Origin: a bacterium
GTDB lineage: Bacteria > Myxococcota_A > Bradymonadia > UBA7976 > UBA1532
Direction: 5' to 3'
NCBI GenBank assembly: GCA_030427205.1
Contig: JAUHXC010000062.1
Span: 1 to 49,892 of the forward strand
DNA length: 49,892 bases
The notes beneath the pieces are model-generated. The model did no database searches. It was not told the DNA's origin and worked only from the letters and a program-made list of their open reading frames with translations. Below, in pieces: positions 1 through 12,436 of this stretch (its first letter is position 1; every line of letters starts with the position of its first letter). A program made the position numbers and the translations under genes.

Positions 1-2
1 TC

Positions 3-2966
3 TGGGGCTTCGAACACATGCCCGGCGATCCGGCGATGTCGCGGTTGATCTCGATCGACCCCGACACCGCCACCGCGATGGTCATGGGTGAGTTCTTCCC
101 GGGGTGGATCGACGGGGCCGGCTTCGACCCCGACGGCGACCTGTGGGTGACCGAGCTGGTCAGCCGGCAGGTGTGGAGCTTCGACCTCGTGGCGGGCCTG
201 GGTGACCCGGTGCTGGACTTCCCGGCGCCGTTCCTGGGAGCCGACATCGCCTTCGACTCGGCGGGGACCTGCATCATCACCGGCGTGGACGTGCCCTTCG
301 ATCAGTTCCCGCTGTACCGGTGCGACCTCGAGGCGGGCACGACCGAAGAGCTGCCGCCGCTGGAGGTCGTCGGTCCGTTCGATCAGGGCGACTCGACCAT
401 CCCGGCGCTGGGCTTCGCCTACGACAGCGTGACCTGCGCCGAGCGGCTCTACGCGTTCGACAGCCTGGGCACCGACGAGCTGGGCTTCGTGGACTTCTCC
501 GGCGGCGCCCCGACGATGACCCAGATCGAGAGCACGGGCATCAACTTCTCCTACTATCAGACGCCGGATATGGCCGGCTTCCCGAGCCTGGCGGTGACGC
601 CGGGCTGCGAGGGCCGGGTCGAGATCTGCGACAACGGTGCGGACGACAACGGCGACGGCGCGGTGGACTGCGACGATGCCAACTGCGCAGAGAGCATCCT
701 CTGCGCGGGGCTCATCGGGCCGGGGAACGAGGACGGCGATTTGCGGCTCGTCGACGGTGAGAGCGAGAACAGCGGCCGGCTGGAGGTCTTCATCGGCGGC
801 GAGTGGGGCACCATTTGCGATGACCACTGGGGCGACTTCCGCGCGCCTCCGGGCCAGGATCTGGTCAATGGCGACGTGGCCTGCCAGCAGCTGGGCTATC
901 CCGGGGTCGCCCAAGTCTTCGACGCGCCGCCGGGGGCCGACCCGATTCTCCTCGACGATGTCGAATGTGTGGGCGACGAAGCGCGGCTGATCGATTGCCC
1001 GGCCGCGCCGGTCGGCGTGAACAACTGTGACCATGGCGAAGATGTGGGCGTCACCTGCCTGCTGCCCGGCGAGTGCCGCGACGACGCGCAGTGTGAGGAC
1101 GGCGACGTCTGCGTCGACGGGCTGTGTGAGCCCGGCTGCCAGAACGACGACGAATGCGAGCCCGGCGACATCTGCACCGACGGGCAGTGCGTCGCCTCGC
1201 TCGACTTCGACGGCGACGGCGTGCCCGACGTGCGCGACCTCGACGACGACAACGACGGTATCCTCGACACCGACGAGTGCACGCCGGGGCTCGCGCCGGT
1301 CATCAACTCGAGCTTCGAGCGGCCGGTTCTGGCCGACGGGGCTTTCCTCTACGTCAACCCGCCGGAGCAGGGCGGTGACTTCGGCTGGACGACCAACATC
1401 GAGGGCGAGCCGGTCGAGATCCAGGCGCGCGGTCACGCGACGGCCGCCGAAGCCGCGCTCGGCCGGCAGTACGCCGAGGCCAACGCCGCCATTCCCGGCG
1501 GCTTCTATCAGGACGTGGCCACCCAGCCCGGCACGGTCTACGAGTGGACGATGTACCACCGCGGTCGCGACGGGGTGGATACGCTCGAGATCCGCTTTGG
1601 CGCGCCGGGTCCGGTGGACGGCCTGACCCCGATCCAGCAGGTCACCAGCGACAACGACGCGTGGACCCTCGTCAGCGGTACGTATCTGGTGCCCGAGGGC
1701 CAGGAGGTCACCCGCCTGAGCTTCCAGGCGATCGCGTCGACGGGCGGCGACAGCCGAGGCAACTTCATCGACGGCTTCACCTTCACCCCGGTCTGCGACC
1801 TGGACACCGACGGCGACGGCATCGACAACAGCCGCGACCTCGACAGCGACGGCGACGGGATCAACGACGCCGACGAAGCGGGTCACGGCGCGCCGAATAC
1901 CGACGGCGTGGTCGACGGCGACGTGGGCGGCAACGGCGTGCCCGACGCGGTCGAGACCTCGCCGGACAGCAGCGACGTCGACTACGCCGTGACGAACTCG
2001 AACGGCGACGGCGCGGCCGACTTCCTGACGGCGACCGAAGACAACTGCGCCGACGGCGGCGACGACGACGGCGACGGTGACGTCGACTGCGACGACGTCG
2101 ACTGCCAGGACGACGCCGCCTGCCTGCTCGACTTCGAGGTCTGCGACAACGGCCTCGACGACAACGGCGACGGGCTGCTCGACTGCTCGGACCCGGCGTG
2201 CGCCATCGAGGACGTATGCAACGCGCATCAGCTGTGCAGCTACGATGGACCGGTCGCGGCGCCCTTTGGCTCGGCGGGCAGCGCCTTCTGGTTCCAGGAG
2301 GAGGACGGCAGCTACAGCAGCGGCGACATCGGCGACAACCAGAGCTCGCAGCTCGGGTTGCTGCGATCGCTGCCCGACGGCGGCCGGATCAGCTTCGAGT
2401 ACCGCGTCAGCTCCGAGCCGGACTTCGACTTCCTGTCGTTCGCGATCAACGGTGAGCTCAGCGACCGCTGGTCGGGCGACGTCGACTGGACCCTGGTCGA
2501 GATCGACCTCGCGCCGGGCGACTACGCCTTCCTGTGGTCGTTCGACAAGGACGTCAACTCCAGCAGCGGCGAAGATCGCGGGCTGGTGCGAAACATCGTC
2601 TTCACCGACGCCGACGTGTGTGCGCCCGGACCGGCCGCTTTCACCACCGACGAGATCCTGGTGCTCTTCGGGCCCGAAGGGTCGTGCAGCGGATGCCATG
2701 TGGGCGACGGCTTCGAGCCGGCGTCGGGCGGGCTGAACTTCAACGACTTCCTGAACGATACGGTCGGGGTGCCCTCGTTCGACGTGCCGGCGATGAGCTT
2801 CATCGAGCCCGGTGACCGCAACGCCAGCTACCTGTGGCACAAGATCAACGGCAGCCAGGCCGCTGTCGGTGGCGGCGGCAGCCAGATGCCCCGCTTCGCG
2901 CCGCCGTGGAGCGCCGAGGACATCGAGCGCCTCGGGCTGTGGATCGACGGCCTGCCCCGCGACTGA
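3..2966 (+). CDS. Secreted SRCR / calcium-repeat / cytochrome c-like multidomain protein (5' end missing)
   Basis: The frame is open to the window edge, so the N-terminus and signal peptide lie upstream; the first ATG at 18 is probably internal. In order: a propeller-like region (18-600), an acidic DNGxDDNGDG calcium-type loop (about 625-690), a scavenger-receptor cysteine-rich domain (about 741-1055) with six Cys and the GTICDDHWG and ACQQLGYPG signatures, a short Cys-rich knot (about 1070-1195), thrombospondin-3-like DxDGDG repeats (about 1203-1280 and 1800-1880), and between them a galactose-binding-like region starting near 1300 (NSSFERP). More DNGxDDNGDG repeats (2035-2210) precede a further beta-rich region. 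The C-terminus has one CSGCH haem-binding motif (codons 2685-2699) in a cytochrome c-like domain ending at the TGA. The domain families are known; their combination and any ligand-binding or redox role are inference. The protein probably acts at the surface or outside the cell. Confidence 0.85.
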   Translation, partial: WGFEHMPGDPAMSRLISIDPDTATAMVMGEFFPGWIDGAGFDPDGDLWVTELVSRQVWSFDLVAGLGDPVLDFPAPFLGADIAFDSAGTCIITGVDVPFDQFPLYRCDLEAGTTEELPPLEVVGPFDQGDSTIPALGFAYDSVTCAERLYAFDSLGTDELGFVDFSGGAPTMTQIESTGINFSYYQTPDMAGFPSLAVTPGCEGRVEICDNGADDNGDGAVDCDDANCAESILCAGLIGPGNEDGDLRLVDGESENSGRLEVFIGGEWGTICDDHWGDFRAPPGQDLVNGDVACQQLGYPGVAQVFDAPPGADPILLDDVECVGDEARLIDCPAAPVGVNNCDHGEDVGVTCLLPGECRDDAQCEDGDVCVDGLCEPGCQNDDECEPGDICTDGQCVASLDFDGDGVPDVRDLDDDNDGILDTDECTPGLAPVINSSFERPVLADGAFLYVNPPEQGGDFGWTTNIEGEPVEIQARGHATAAEAALGRQYAEANAAIPGGFYQDVATQPGTVYEWTMYHRGRDGVDTLEIRFGAPGPVDGLTPIQQVTSDNDAWTLVSGTYLVPEGQEVTRLSFQAIASTGGDSRGNFIDGFTFTPVCDLDTDGDGIDNSRDLDSDGDGINDADEAGHGAPNTDGVVDGDVGGNGVPDAVETSPDSSDVDYAVTNSNGDGAADFLTATEDNCADGGDDDGDGDVDCDDVDCQDDAACLLDFEVCDNGLDDNGDGLLDCSDPACAIEDVCNAHQLCSYDGPVAAPFGSAGSAFWFQEEDGSYSSGDIGDNQSSQLGLLRSLPDGGRISFEYRVSSEPDFDFLSFAINGELSDRWSGDVDWTLVEIDLAPGDYAFLWSFDKDVNSSSGEDRGLVRNIVFTDADVCAPGPAAFTTDEILVLFGPEGSCSGCHVGDGFEPASGGLNFNDFLNDTVGVPSFDVPAMSFIEPGDRNASYLWHKINGSQAAVGGGGSQMPRFAPPWSAEDIERLGLWIDGLPRD

Positions 2967-3678
2967 GCGCCCGCTCCGCCCGACTCCGAGCCCGGCGCCC
3001 GCCGGTGCCGCTGCATGCTGACGTCTCATCGTTTCGACGCCGCGCTCGGTGGGCGCGGGCCGGCGGCCCGCAGTCCGCCGCACGGTCGATGGCGGTGAGC
3101 GTCGGGGGTGGGCGAGGCCATGGCGGTCCGCCCGCCGACCGGCACCGCCGCCCTGCTTCGGTTCGGGCAGCGCTGGGGTGGAGGGCTGTGCGGCGTGGAG
3201 GATGTGCGGGCGCTGCGGCTCCGGCCGGGACCTCAGGCGGTTGGCGGTGCCGGCCGTCGGTCGTCCCGCGCGCTCGGGTGTGAGGGAGGGGGTGAGGACT
3301 GGGGACGGGATGGGCGGTTGCGCGTGGGGGCTCGGCTCGACAGAGTGGTGCCGTATTCGCAGGTGCCGGCCACATATTCGTAGGTGCCGGCCACATGTTC
3401 ATAGGTGCCGGCCACATGTTCGAAAAAGTGGATCGCCACGCGGCTGACGGTTTTCGGGGCGATGGGGCCATGGTTTCGCTCCTGATGCGCATCATCGTCA
3501 GGTAATTGACGGTGCGCGCGTTCGCCTGGGCGGGTCGCCTGGTTCGAGCAGCGCTGGCGGTCGGGCATCCAGCGGGCGCAGGCAGGGTCAGCGGTTCGCG
3601 CATGGGCGGCTGCTCGGTGCGATGGCGCGTCGTTCGAGCGTATCGCCTTGGCGGTCGCGAGTGAGAGCCTCACGCCCG
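2967..3678. other. Non-coding stretch between convergent genes
   Basis: About 700 bases separate the stop of the SRCR protein from the stop of the minus-strand CotH lipoprotein. Open frames on both strands look like GC-rich shadows without ribosome sites or recognisable domains. The only clear structure is the 21-bp repeat cluster at 3344-3423. Confidence 0.6.
3344..3423 (-). repeat. 21-bp tandem repeat cluster, REP-like core
   Basis: Three consecutive 21-bp units (3361-3381, 3382-3402, 3403-3423) share their first 15 bases and differ in the last six; a partial unit lies at 3344-3360. On the minus strand each unit contains GTGGCCGGCACC. The same core in variant form (GTGGNYGGCACC) lies around the REP-type transposase at 31-33 kb. 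There are no unique spacers, so this is not a CRISPR array. Confidence 0.75.
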
Positions 3679-6600
3679 TCAGAATCCGCCGGGTGGGATC
3701 ACGCTGCCGTCGGGGCGGATGATCTCGGGCAGGCCGAACGCGGGCACGAGGCGCCCGCGCCAGTCGCCCTGCGCGAAGTGGCCCTCGCCGCCGGTCGGGC
3801 TCTCGGCGCGGCTGCGGAACCGCACGCTGTGGGCGACGACGTGGATCGCGCCGCCGGCGGGCACGACGGTGCCGGGGGTGAAGCGATGCTCGATGCCCGC
3901 GCCGCGCACGATCCAGTCGCTGATATCGACGGCTTCGGGGCCCGGGTTGACGACGCGGATCCAGTCTTCGGCGGGCTCGGCGCCGTCGCTCATGGCCGCG
4001 GCGAAGACCACCGCGTCGGATGGCTGCGCCGGCGGCAGGACGCCCTGGCCGAGCACGCCGTCGACCAGGGCCGGCTGGGCGAGCAGGTCGCTGCTGCCGG
4101 GGTTGGTATTGACCACCTGGATGGCGAGCACGTTGAGGCCGGGCACCAGCGCCCCGGCCGCGGCGGGCACCGGGATGCTCTCGAAGGCGGCGGCCTGGTT
4201 GTCGGGGTGGTTGACCGCGGCGGCGTCCCACGCGGGCAGGCCGTCGACGTTGCGCCGGGCGATCTCGACGCCGTTGATCCAGGCGACGAAGCCGTCGTCG
4301 TACTTCATCGCGAAGGTCAGCTGCTCGACGGTGGCCGGGTCTTCGACGACGAAGGGCACCCGCAGCTGGATCGACGTGGCGCCGGGGTCGACGTCGGGCG
4401 GGCGCACGGGGGTCGCGATGAGCGCGTCGTAGTCCGCCGGGCTGTTCTCGTAGCCCAGCCCCAGCGGGCCCTCGTCCCAGTCGGCGTCATTGAAGTCGAG
4501 CGTGGTCCACAGCAGGTCGGGGTCGTCTTCGAGCGGCACGCGGTAGCGCGCGCTGGCCGCGCCGGGATCGCCCGGGATGAGCACCACCCCCGGCTCGTGC
4601 TCGACCAGCGTGCCGTAGACCCAGGCCCGGCGCAGCGCGAGAAAGTCCTCCTTCAGCCGGCGGGCGCCCTCGGCCATGGTCATCGCTTCGCCCCATGTCG
4701 GCCAGATGTCGGCGTCGCGCGCGGCGTCCTCGCCGATGGCGGCGGTGATGGCGTCGACCCGGCCGTCGAGGACCAGCGCCTCGGGCGGGGTCTCGGGCGG
4801 CTGCAGCAGGGCGTCGACCAGGGTCCGAGTGCGGCGCAGGTACATCTCGACGAAGGCCGGATCGGTATAGAGCGCGCGCAGGAGCTGGTTGTTGCCGCCG
4901 ATGTCGCGGCCGATGAACAGGCCCAGGTCGGGGTAGAGCCGGTCGTCGAAGTAGGTGCCCGTCCAGCGGCGGCCGAAGCTGAGGTCGACGTCCCAGGTGA
5001 GCATCCACCACTCGTGGCGCACCGCGTCGCGGTAGATGTAGTAGTTCTTGTGGCAGCAGTCGACGCTGGCGTGGATGAAGCTGCCGGCGAGGTAGTTGGC
5101 CATGCGGGCGAGGTCGAGGTTGTCGTAGAGGAAGCGCCGCCGCTCGGCGGCCGGCAGGCTCAGCCCGGCGATGAGCGCTCGGTAGTCGTCATTCGGCTCG
5201 TCCTTGAGGGTCTTCTTCTCGCCGCGGTTGGCGTCGAAGGCGCCGTCGTAGACCTTGTACAGCGGCCCGACCGGGTCGTAGCCCAGCCGCTCGATCCAGC
5301 GATCGTCGCCGTCCTCGACGAAGTCGGCCACCGCGAAGAAGCCGCGGTTGCGCTGAATGCGTATCGGGAAGGCGAGGTGATGGTCGGCCCCGGCCATGGC
5401 CAGCGCCTCGTAGGCCAGCGTATTGCGCACCCGCGACTTGTCGGCGTAGTTCGTCAGCAGGTTGAAGTCTTTCATGCGCCGCAGGTCGTCGCGCAGCCGG
5501 AAGCGATGGTCGCGGTTGAGGTCGACGTCGTAGCTCTTCTTGGGGAAGCTGCGCGTCGACTGGCCGTGCAGGTCGACCCGCACGTTGTCGTACAGCTCGC
5601 CGTCGAACCACAGCGTCGAGCGGGTGCCCGCGGGGCGGTCGGCGAGGCCCGGCTGCTCGATGAACCAGTGCAGCACGGGCAGATCGCTCTCGATGCTCGG
5701 ATCGGCGACCACCGTGCCGACGAACTCTTCGCTGTCGAGCGCGTCGGGGAAGGGCGGCTCGCGGGTGGTGCGGCCTTCGCTGTCGGTGGCTTCGACGAAC
5801 CAGCGCACGAGCTGGCCGGGCAGGCTGATCGCGCTCGGCAACGACGCGCCGTAGCGCTGGGCGTCGTCGGCGTCGGGCAGGAGCACCATGGTCTGCGGCG
5901 GTTCGAAGGCGACCCGCCAGGTCAGCCGCACGCGCTCGATGGGCGCGGCGGTGGGCGCGACGCGCACGCTGATCTCGACGGGTGTGTCGGGCTCGACGGG
6001 CACGTCGCGGCTGAGGTCGAAGACCACCGGGCCGATGTCGGCCGGCGGGCTGTTGTCGGCGCCGGGGGTCGGCGCCAGATAGCGCCCCTCGCGCTCGATT
6101 TGTCGGCTCACGGCGAAGGCTTCGACGCCCAAGACGAGGCGCCCGTCGTCGCTCGGGCCGTCGACAGCAGCGATGGACAGCGTGCGCGCGCCGGGCTCGG
6201 CGGGGCCGGCGATCACATGGGCCGGGGTGACCGCCGCGCTCGGCGGTCGATCGGACAGCGCGCGGGTCTCGGGGCCCGGCTCGACCAGGGCGCCGGGGCC
6301 GCCCGGCAGATTGGCGGCGGCGACCGGCGCGCCATCGATCCAGGCGGCGAAGCCGTCGGCGTAGAGCACCGCCAGCTCGAGCCAGTCGGCGCCCGGGGGC
6401 ACCTCGAACGGCACCCGCACGGCCACGCCGGTGCCCGCCGGCCAGTCGCGGCGGGTGGCCAGCAGGTCATCCAGGCGGGCGGTCGACCACAGGCGCATCT
6501 CCGAGGCCGCGTTGTCGGCGCCGTCGTGGGCGTCGCCGTCGGGGCCGGTGGGATCGACGGCGAGGTCGAGCAGGTCGCCCGGCTGCAGATCGACGAGCAG

Positions 6601-8019
6601 CCGCCGGGTCACCCCGATGGCGTCGTGCCCTTCGATGGCCGCGGTGTCGATGACCTCGGTGAATCCGTCGCGGGTCTGCAGCAGGTGCCCGCTGACGCCG
6701 CGGCCGTTGAGGTTGGTCTTGCGCAGCTGCCACTCGACGATGTGCGGCCCGGCGGTCGCGACCTCGAGCCGGCGGATGGCCCAGTGCTCGACGCCGTTGT
6801 TGGTGCCGTTGGGGTGGATGTCGCGCTGGCCGACCAGCGTCCACGGCGGGTTGCCCCGGAACCAGTCGTAGCTGGTGCCGTTCCAGGCGTCGGTGGCCGA
6901 GTGCCCGCCGCCGTCGCGGGGGAAGGGCACGAAGTGGGCCGCGGTGTAGGGGGCGAAGTCGACGGCGCTGCGGTCGGCGTAGCCGTAGGTCCAGCCGGCG
7001 AAGCCTTGTACGCCCGCCGCCGACCAGTCGGCGACGCTGTCGGCCACCCGCGGGCCCTGCGCGCCGGGCTCGGCGTCGGGGGCCGGCGGCGGCGAGCGGT
7101 CGTAGCCCACCGGCAGGTCGACGCGGGGCCAGGCGCCGTCGGCGTAGATCGGCATCGACCAGCCGGGCTGCGCCATGTCGAGCGGCGTCGCCTGGGCCGG
7201 GCCCATCACCAGCGGCGCGCGCTCGACGGTCATCGGGCGGCCCCAGCTGGCCTGCTCGAGCTGCGGCGGCCAGCGGATCCAGGCGTCGAGCACCGCGCCG
7301 TCGGGGTCGAGCAGCGCCAGGTATTCGCCGTCGGCGGCGAGGCGGAAGTCGGTGTGCAGCGGGCCGTCGAGCGGCGCGCGGTCTTTGTCCGAGGCGAAGA
7401 CGACCCGGTAGCCGCCCGGCGGGATGCTGACGTCAGGGAAGGCCCAGCCGTCGTCGCCGACGGTGTCGGTGAGGTGATGGCCGGCGAGCGGGTAGGGGAC
7501 CGGGTTGGGGTTGTACAGCTCGATCCAGTCGGACGGGTCGCCGTCTTCGTCGAGCAGCCCGGCGCCGTCGCGGGCGGCCAGCTCGGTGATCTGGGGGGGC
7601 TCGAGCGGCGGCGGCGCGGCGTCGGGCGGCATGTCCGGCTGTGCGTCGGGCAGCATGTCGGGCAGCATGTCCGGCTGCGCGTCGGGCAGCATGTCGCGCT
7701 GCGCGTCGGGCAGCATGTCCGGCTGCGTGTCGGGCAGCATGTCGCGCTGTGCGTCGGGAGCGGCGTCGAGGTCGGGTCCGGCGTCGAGGCTGACGTCGGG
7801 CGCGGCGTCGACCGCGATATCGGGCGCGGCGTCGACCGCCGGATCCGGCGCGGCGTCGTCAGCGTCCGGCGCCGCGTCCGCGGGGACGGCGTCTGGCGCT
7901 GCGGTGTCTGGCGCTGCGGCGTCGACGGCCGTCGAGCCGCCGTCGCAGGCGGTGAAACCGAGCGCCGCCAGCGCCACGAGGAGCCCGAGCCGAGAGACAT
8001 GGCGAATTGTTGCCGGCAT
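3679..8019 (-). CDS. CotH-kinase lipoprotein with lamin-tail domains
   Basis: A 1446-residue secreted lipoprotein. The signal peptide ends in a lipobox (LGFTAC, Cys25) and is followed by an Asp/Ala/Pro linker (about 26-135) with a repeated DMLPDAQ unit. A lamin-tail-like domain follows (about 140-240; SDWIELYNPN), then beta-sandwich regions, two of which share the pattern YxDGFxAWI(N/D)G. A CotH kinase domain (about 780-1040) has the conserved GQSTRSFPKKSYD and LTWDVDLSFG motifs. The C-terminus has a second lamin-tail-like segment (EDWIRVVNPGPEAVDISDW). CotH proteins are atypical kinases known from Bacillus spore coats and fungal surfaces; in Myxococcota they are mostly uncharacterised, so the substrate is unknown. 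The start is supported by GGAG 8 bases upstream of the ATG. It lies 85 bases downstream of the PGPGW gene on the same strand. Confidence 0.9.
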   Translation of the reverse strand: MPATIRHVSRLGLLVALAALGFTACDGGSTAVDAAAPDTAAPDAVPADAAPDADDAAPDPAVDAAPDIAVDAAPDVSLDAGPDLDAAPDAQRDMLPDTQPDMLPDAQRDMLPDAQPDMLPDMLPDAQPDMPPDAAPPPLEPPQITELAARDGAGLLDEDGDPSDWIELYNPNPVPYPLAGHHLTDTVGDDGWAFPDVSIPPGGYRVVFASDKDRAPLDGPLHTDFRLAADGEYLALLDPDGAVLDAWIRWPPQLEQASWGRPMTVERAPLVMGPAQATPLDMAQPGWSMPIYADGAWPRVDLPVGYDRSPPPAPDAEPGAQGPRVADSVADWSAAGVQGFAGWTYGYADRSAVDFAPYTAAHFVPFPRDGGGHSATDAWNGTSYDWFRGNPPWTLVGQRDIHPNGTNNGVEHWAIRRLEVATAGPHIVEWQLRKTNLNGRGVSGHLLQTRDGFTEVIDTAAIEGHDAIGVTRRLLVDLQPGDLLDLAVDPTGPDGDAHDGADNAASEMRLWSTARLDDLLATRRDWPAGTGVAVRVPFEVPPGADWLELAVLYADGFAAWIDGAPVAAANLPGGPGALVEPGPETRALSDRPPSAAVTPAHVIAGPAEPGARTLSIAAVDGPSDDGRLVLGVEAFAVSRQIEREGRYLAPTPGADNSPPADIGPVVFDLSRDVPVEPDTPVEISVRVAPTAAPIERVRLTWRVAFEPPQTMVLLPDADDAQRYGASLPSAISLPGQLVRWFVEATDSEGRTTREPPFPDALDSEEFVGTVVADPSIESDLPVLHWFIEQPGLADRPAGTRSTLWFDGELYDNVRVDLHGQSTRSFPKKSYDVDLNRDHRFRLRDDLRRMKDFNLLTNYADKSRVRNTLAYEALAMAGADHHLAFPIRIQRNRGFFAVADFVEDGDDRWIERLGYDPVGPLYKVYDGAFDANRGEKKTLKDEPNDDYRALIAGLSLPAAERRRFLYDNLDLARMANYLAGSFIHASVDCCHKNYYIYRDAVRHEWWMLTWDVDLSFGRRWTGTYFDDRLYPDLGLFIGRDIGGNNQLLRALYTDPAFVEMYLRRTRTLVDALLQPPETPPEALVLDGRVDAITAAIGEDAARDADIWPTWGEAMTMAEGARRLKEDFLALRRAWVYGTLVEHEPGVVLIPGDPGAASARYRVPLEDDPDLLWTTLDFNDADWDEGPLGLGYENSPADYDALIATPVRPPDVDPGATSIQLRVPFVVEDPATVEQLTFAMKYDDGFVAWINGVEIARRNVDGLPAWDAAAVNHPDNQAAAFESIPVPAAAGALVPGLNVLAIQVVNTNPGSSDLLAQPALVDGVLGQGVLPPAQPSDAVVFAAAMSDGAEPAEDWIRVVNPGPEAVDISDWIVRGAGIEHRFTPGTVVPAGGAIHVVAHSVRFRSRAESPTGGEGHFAQGDWRGRLVPAFGLPEIIRPDGSVIPPGGF
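7641..7760 (-). repeat. Tandem repeats in the lipoprotein linker
   Basis: Degenerate 15- and 30-bp units, visible as recurrent GGGCAGCATGTC on the plus strand, encode the DMLPDAQ(R/P) repeats of the linker of the CotH lipoprotein. The repeats are in frame, so slippage would change linker length only. Confidence 0.7.
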
Positions 8020-8104
8020 CGTGACACTCCGGTGGCAAGCGCCTACGGTAGCCGCAAGGCGCGATCCGGCGCCAACCGCGCACGGTTCGTCGACGGCGGG
8101 CGCC

Positions 8105-8539
8105 TCAACCCGGCGGCGGCGGATGCTCGAACGGCGGCTTGTCGAAGCGACGGCGCAGGCGATCGAGCGCGTTGCGCACCCCTTCGCGGCGCACGAGGCG
8201 TCGCTCGAGCGTGTGCTTGCGCGGCAGGTCGAGCAGCACCAGCGACAGCAGGAGCGTCAGCAGCCCCTGGCCGGGCAGGACCAGCATCGCCAGCCCCAGC
8301 AGACCCAATACGATGCCCAGCAGGTTCTTCAGCAGGATCAGCAGCTTGCCGGGCAGGCGGGCGGCGCGCAGCCGGGCCGCGAAGCCCGGGCGCGGGGTCA
8401 CGAAGTAGTCGGTCGGCAGCCGCAGCACCAGGACCGGCACCGCGGCCAGCGAGGCCAGCGCCAGCGCCAGGGTGCCGCCGGTGATGCTCCACAGGACGGC
8501 GGGGTCGGTCAGCCAGGCGCGCAGGGTATCGAGGCTCAT
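8105..8539 (-). CDS. PGPGW-family small membrane protein
   Basis: A 144-residue inner-membrane protein. A hydrophobic segment near the N-terminus (about 12-36) is followed by a cytoplasmic Arg-rich stretch, then a hydrophobic hairpin with the GLAMLVLPGQGLLTLLLSL signature, matching the putative PGPGW transmembrane family. The C-terminal tail is basic (RKHTLERRLVRREGV) and proline-ending. The start at 8539 has GGAG four bases upstream; the frame continues upstream, but that extension is Arg/Cys-rich and lacks a ribosome site. The family has no known biochemical role. It may be co-transcribed with the CotH lipoprotein 85 bases downstream. The region 8540-8721 is the divergent promoter space shared with the MopE-like gene. 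Confidence 0.75.
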   Translation of the reverse strand: MSLDTLRAWLTDPAVLWSITGGTLALALASLAAVPVLVLRLPTDYFVTPRPGFAARLRAARLPGKLLILLKNLLGIVLGLLGLAMLVLPGQGLLTLLLSLVLLDLPRKHTLERRLVRREGVRNALDRLRRRFDKPPFEHPPPPG

Positions 8540-8721
8540 CGGGCTCCACGGGTCGTTCGGCCATTGGATGTCAGCCGCGGTCCGATGAACACAGCCTCTT
8601 TCGAAAAAAGTCATCCGTTTGGTGACAGCAGGTGTTTCAAGTCTGAGCAGCAGTGGTCTGGCGGGCTGGATCCGGTCGGGGGCCTCTTCTACGATCCCGG
8701 TCGTCTTGCACAGGAGATCGC

Positions 8722-12219
<3,498 letters not shown>

Positions 12220-12436
12220 CGCCCCCCTGGCTCGAGTCGCTCCGCGCTGCTCGCGGCGCCTGCTGCGCGGGGCGATACGGCCGCCTGCCGAGGGTGGCCG
12301 CTCGGCTGATCCGCAGGCTTGCGCGACGTGATATGAGACGGAGCGGCCGGTGGCGCATCCAACCTGCGCCCCGACGGTCGGGCCCGGCGCCCGATGGCCG
12401 GTCCCGACGCCAGAATAGCCAGGAGCTTGCCCCGGC

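Noticed and set aside
3344..3423. CRISPR array
   Set aside because: Units are directly joined at 21-bp period with no unique spacers, and no cas gene is present.
3622..8484. A 1620-residue plus-strand open frame
   Set aside because: It lies opposite the CotH lipoprotein and is a GC-rich shadow: no signal, no ribosome site, composition of reversed Asp/Ala codons. The minus strand has a lipobox and known domains.
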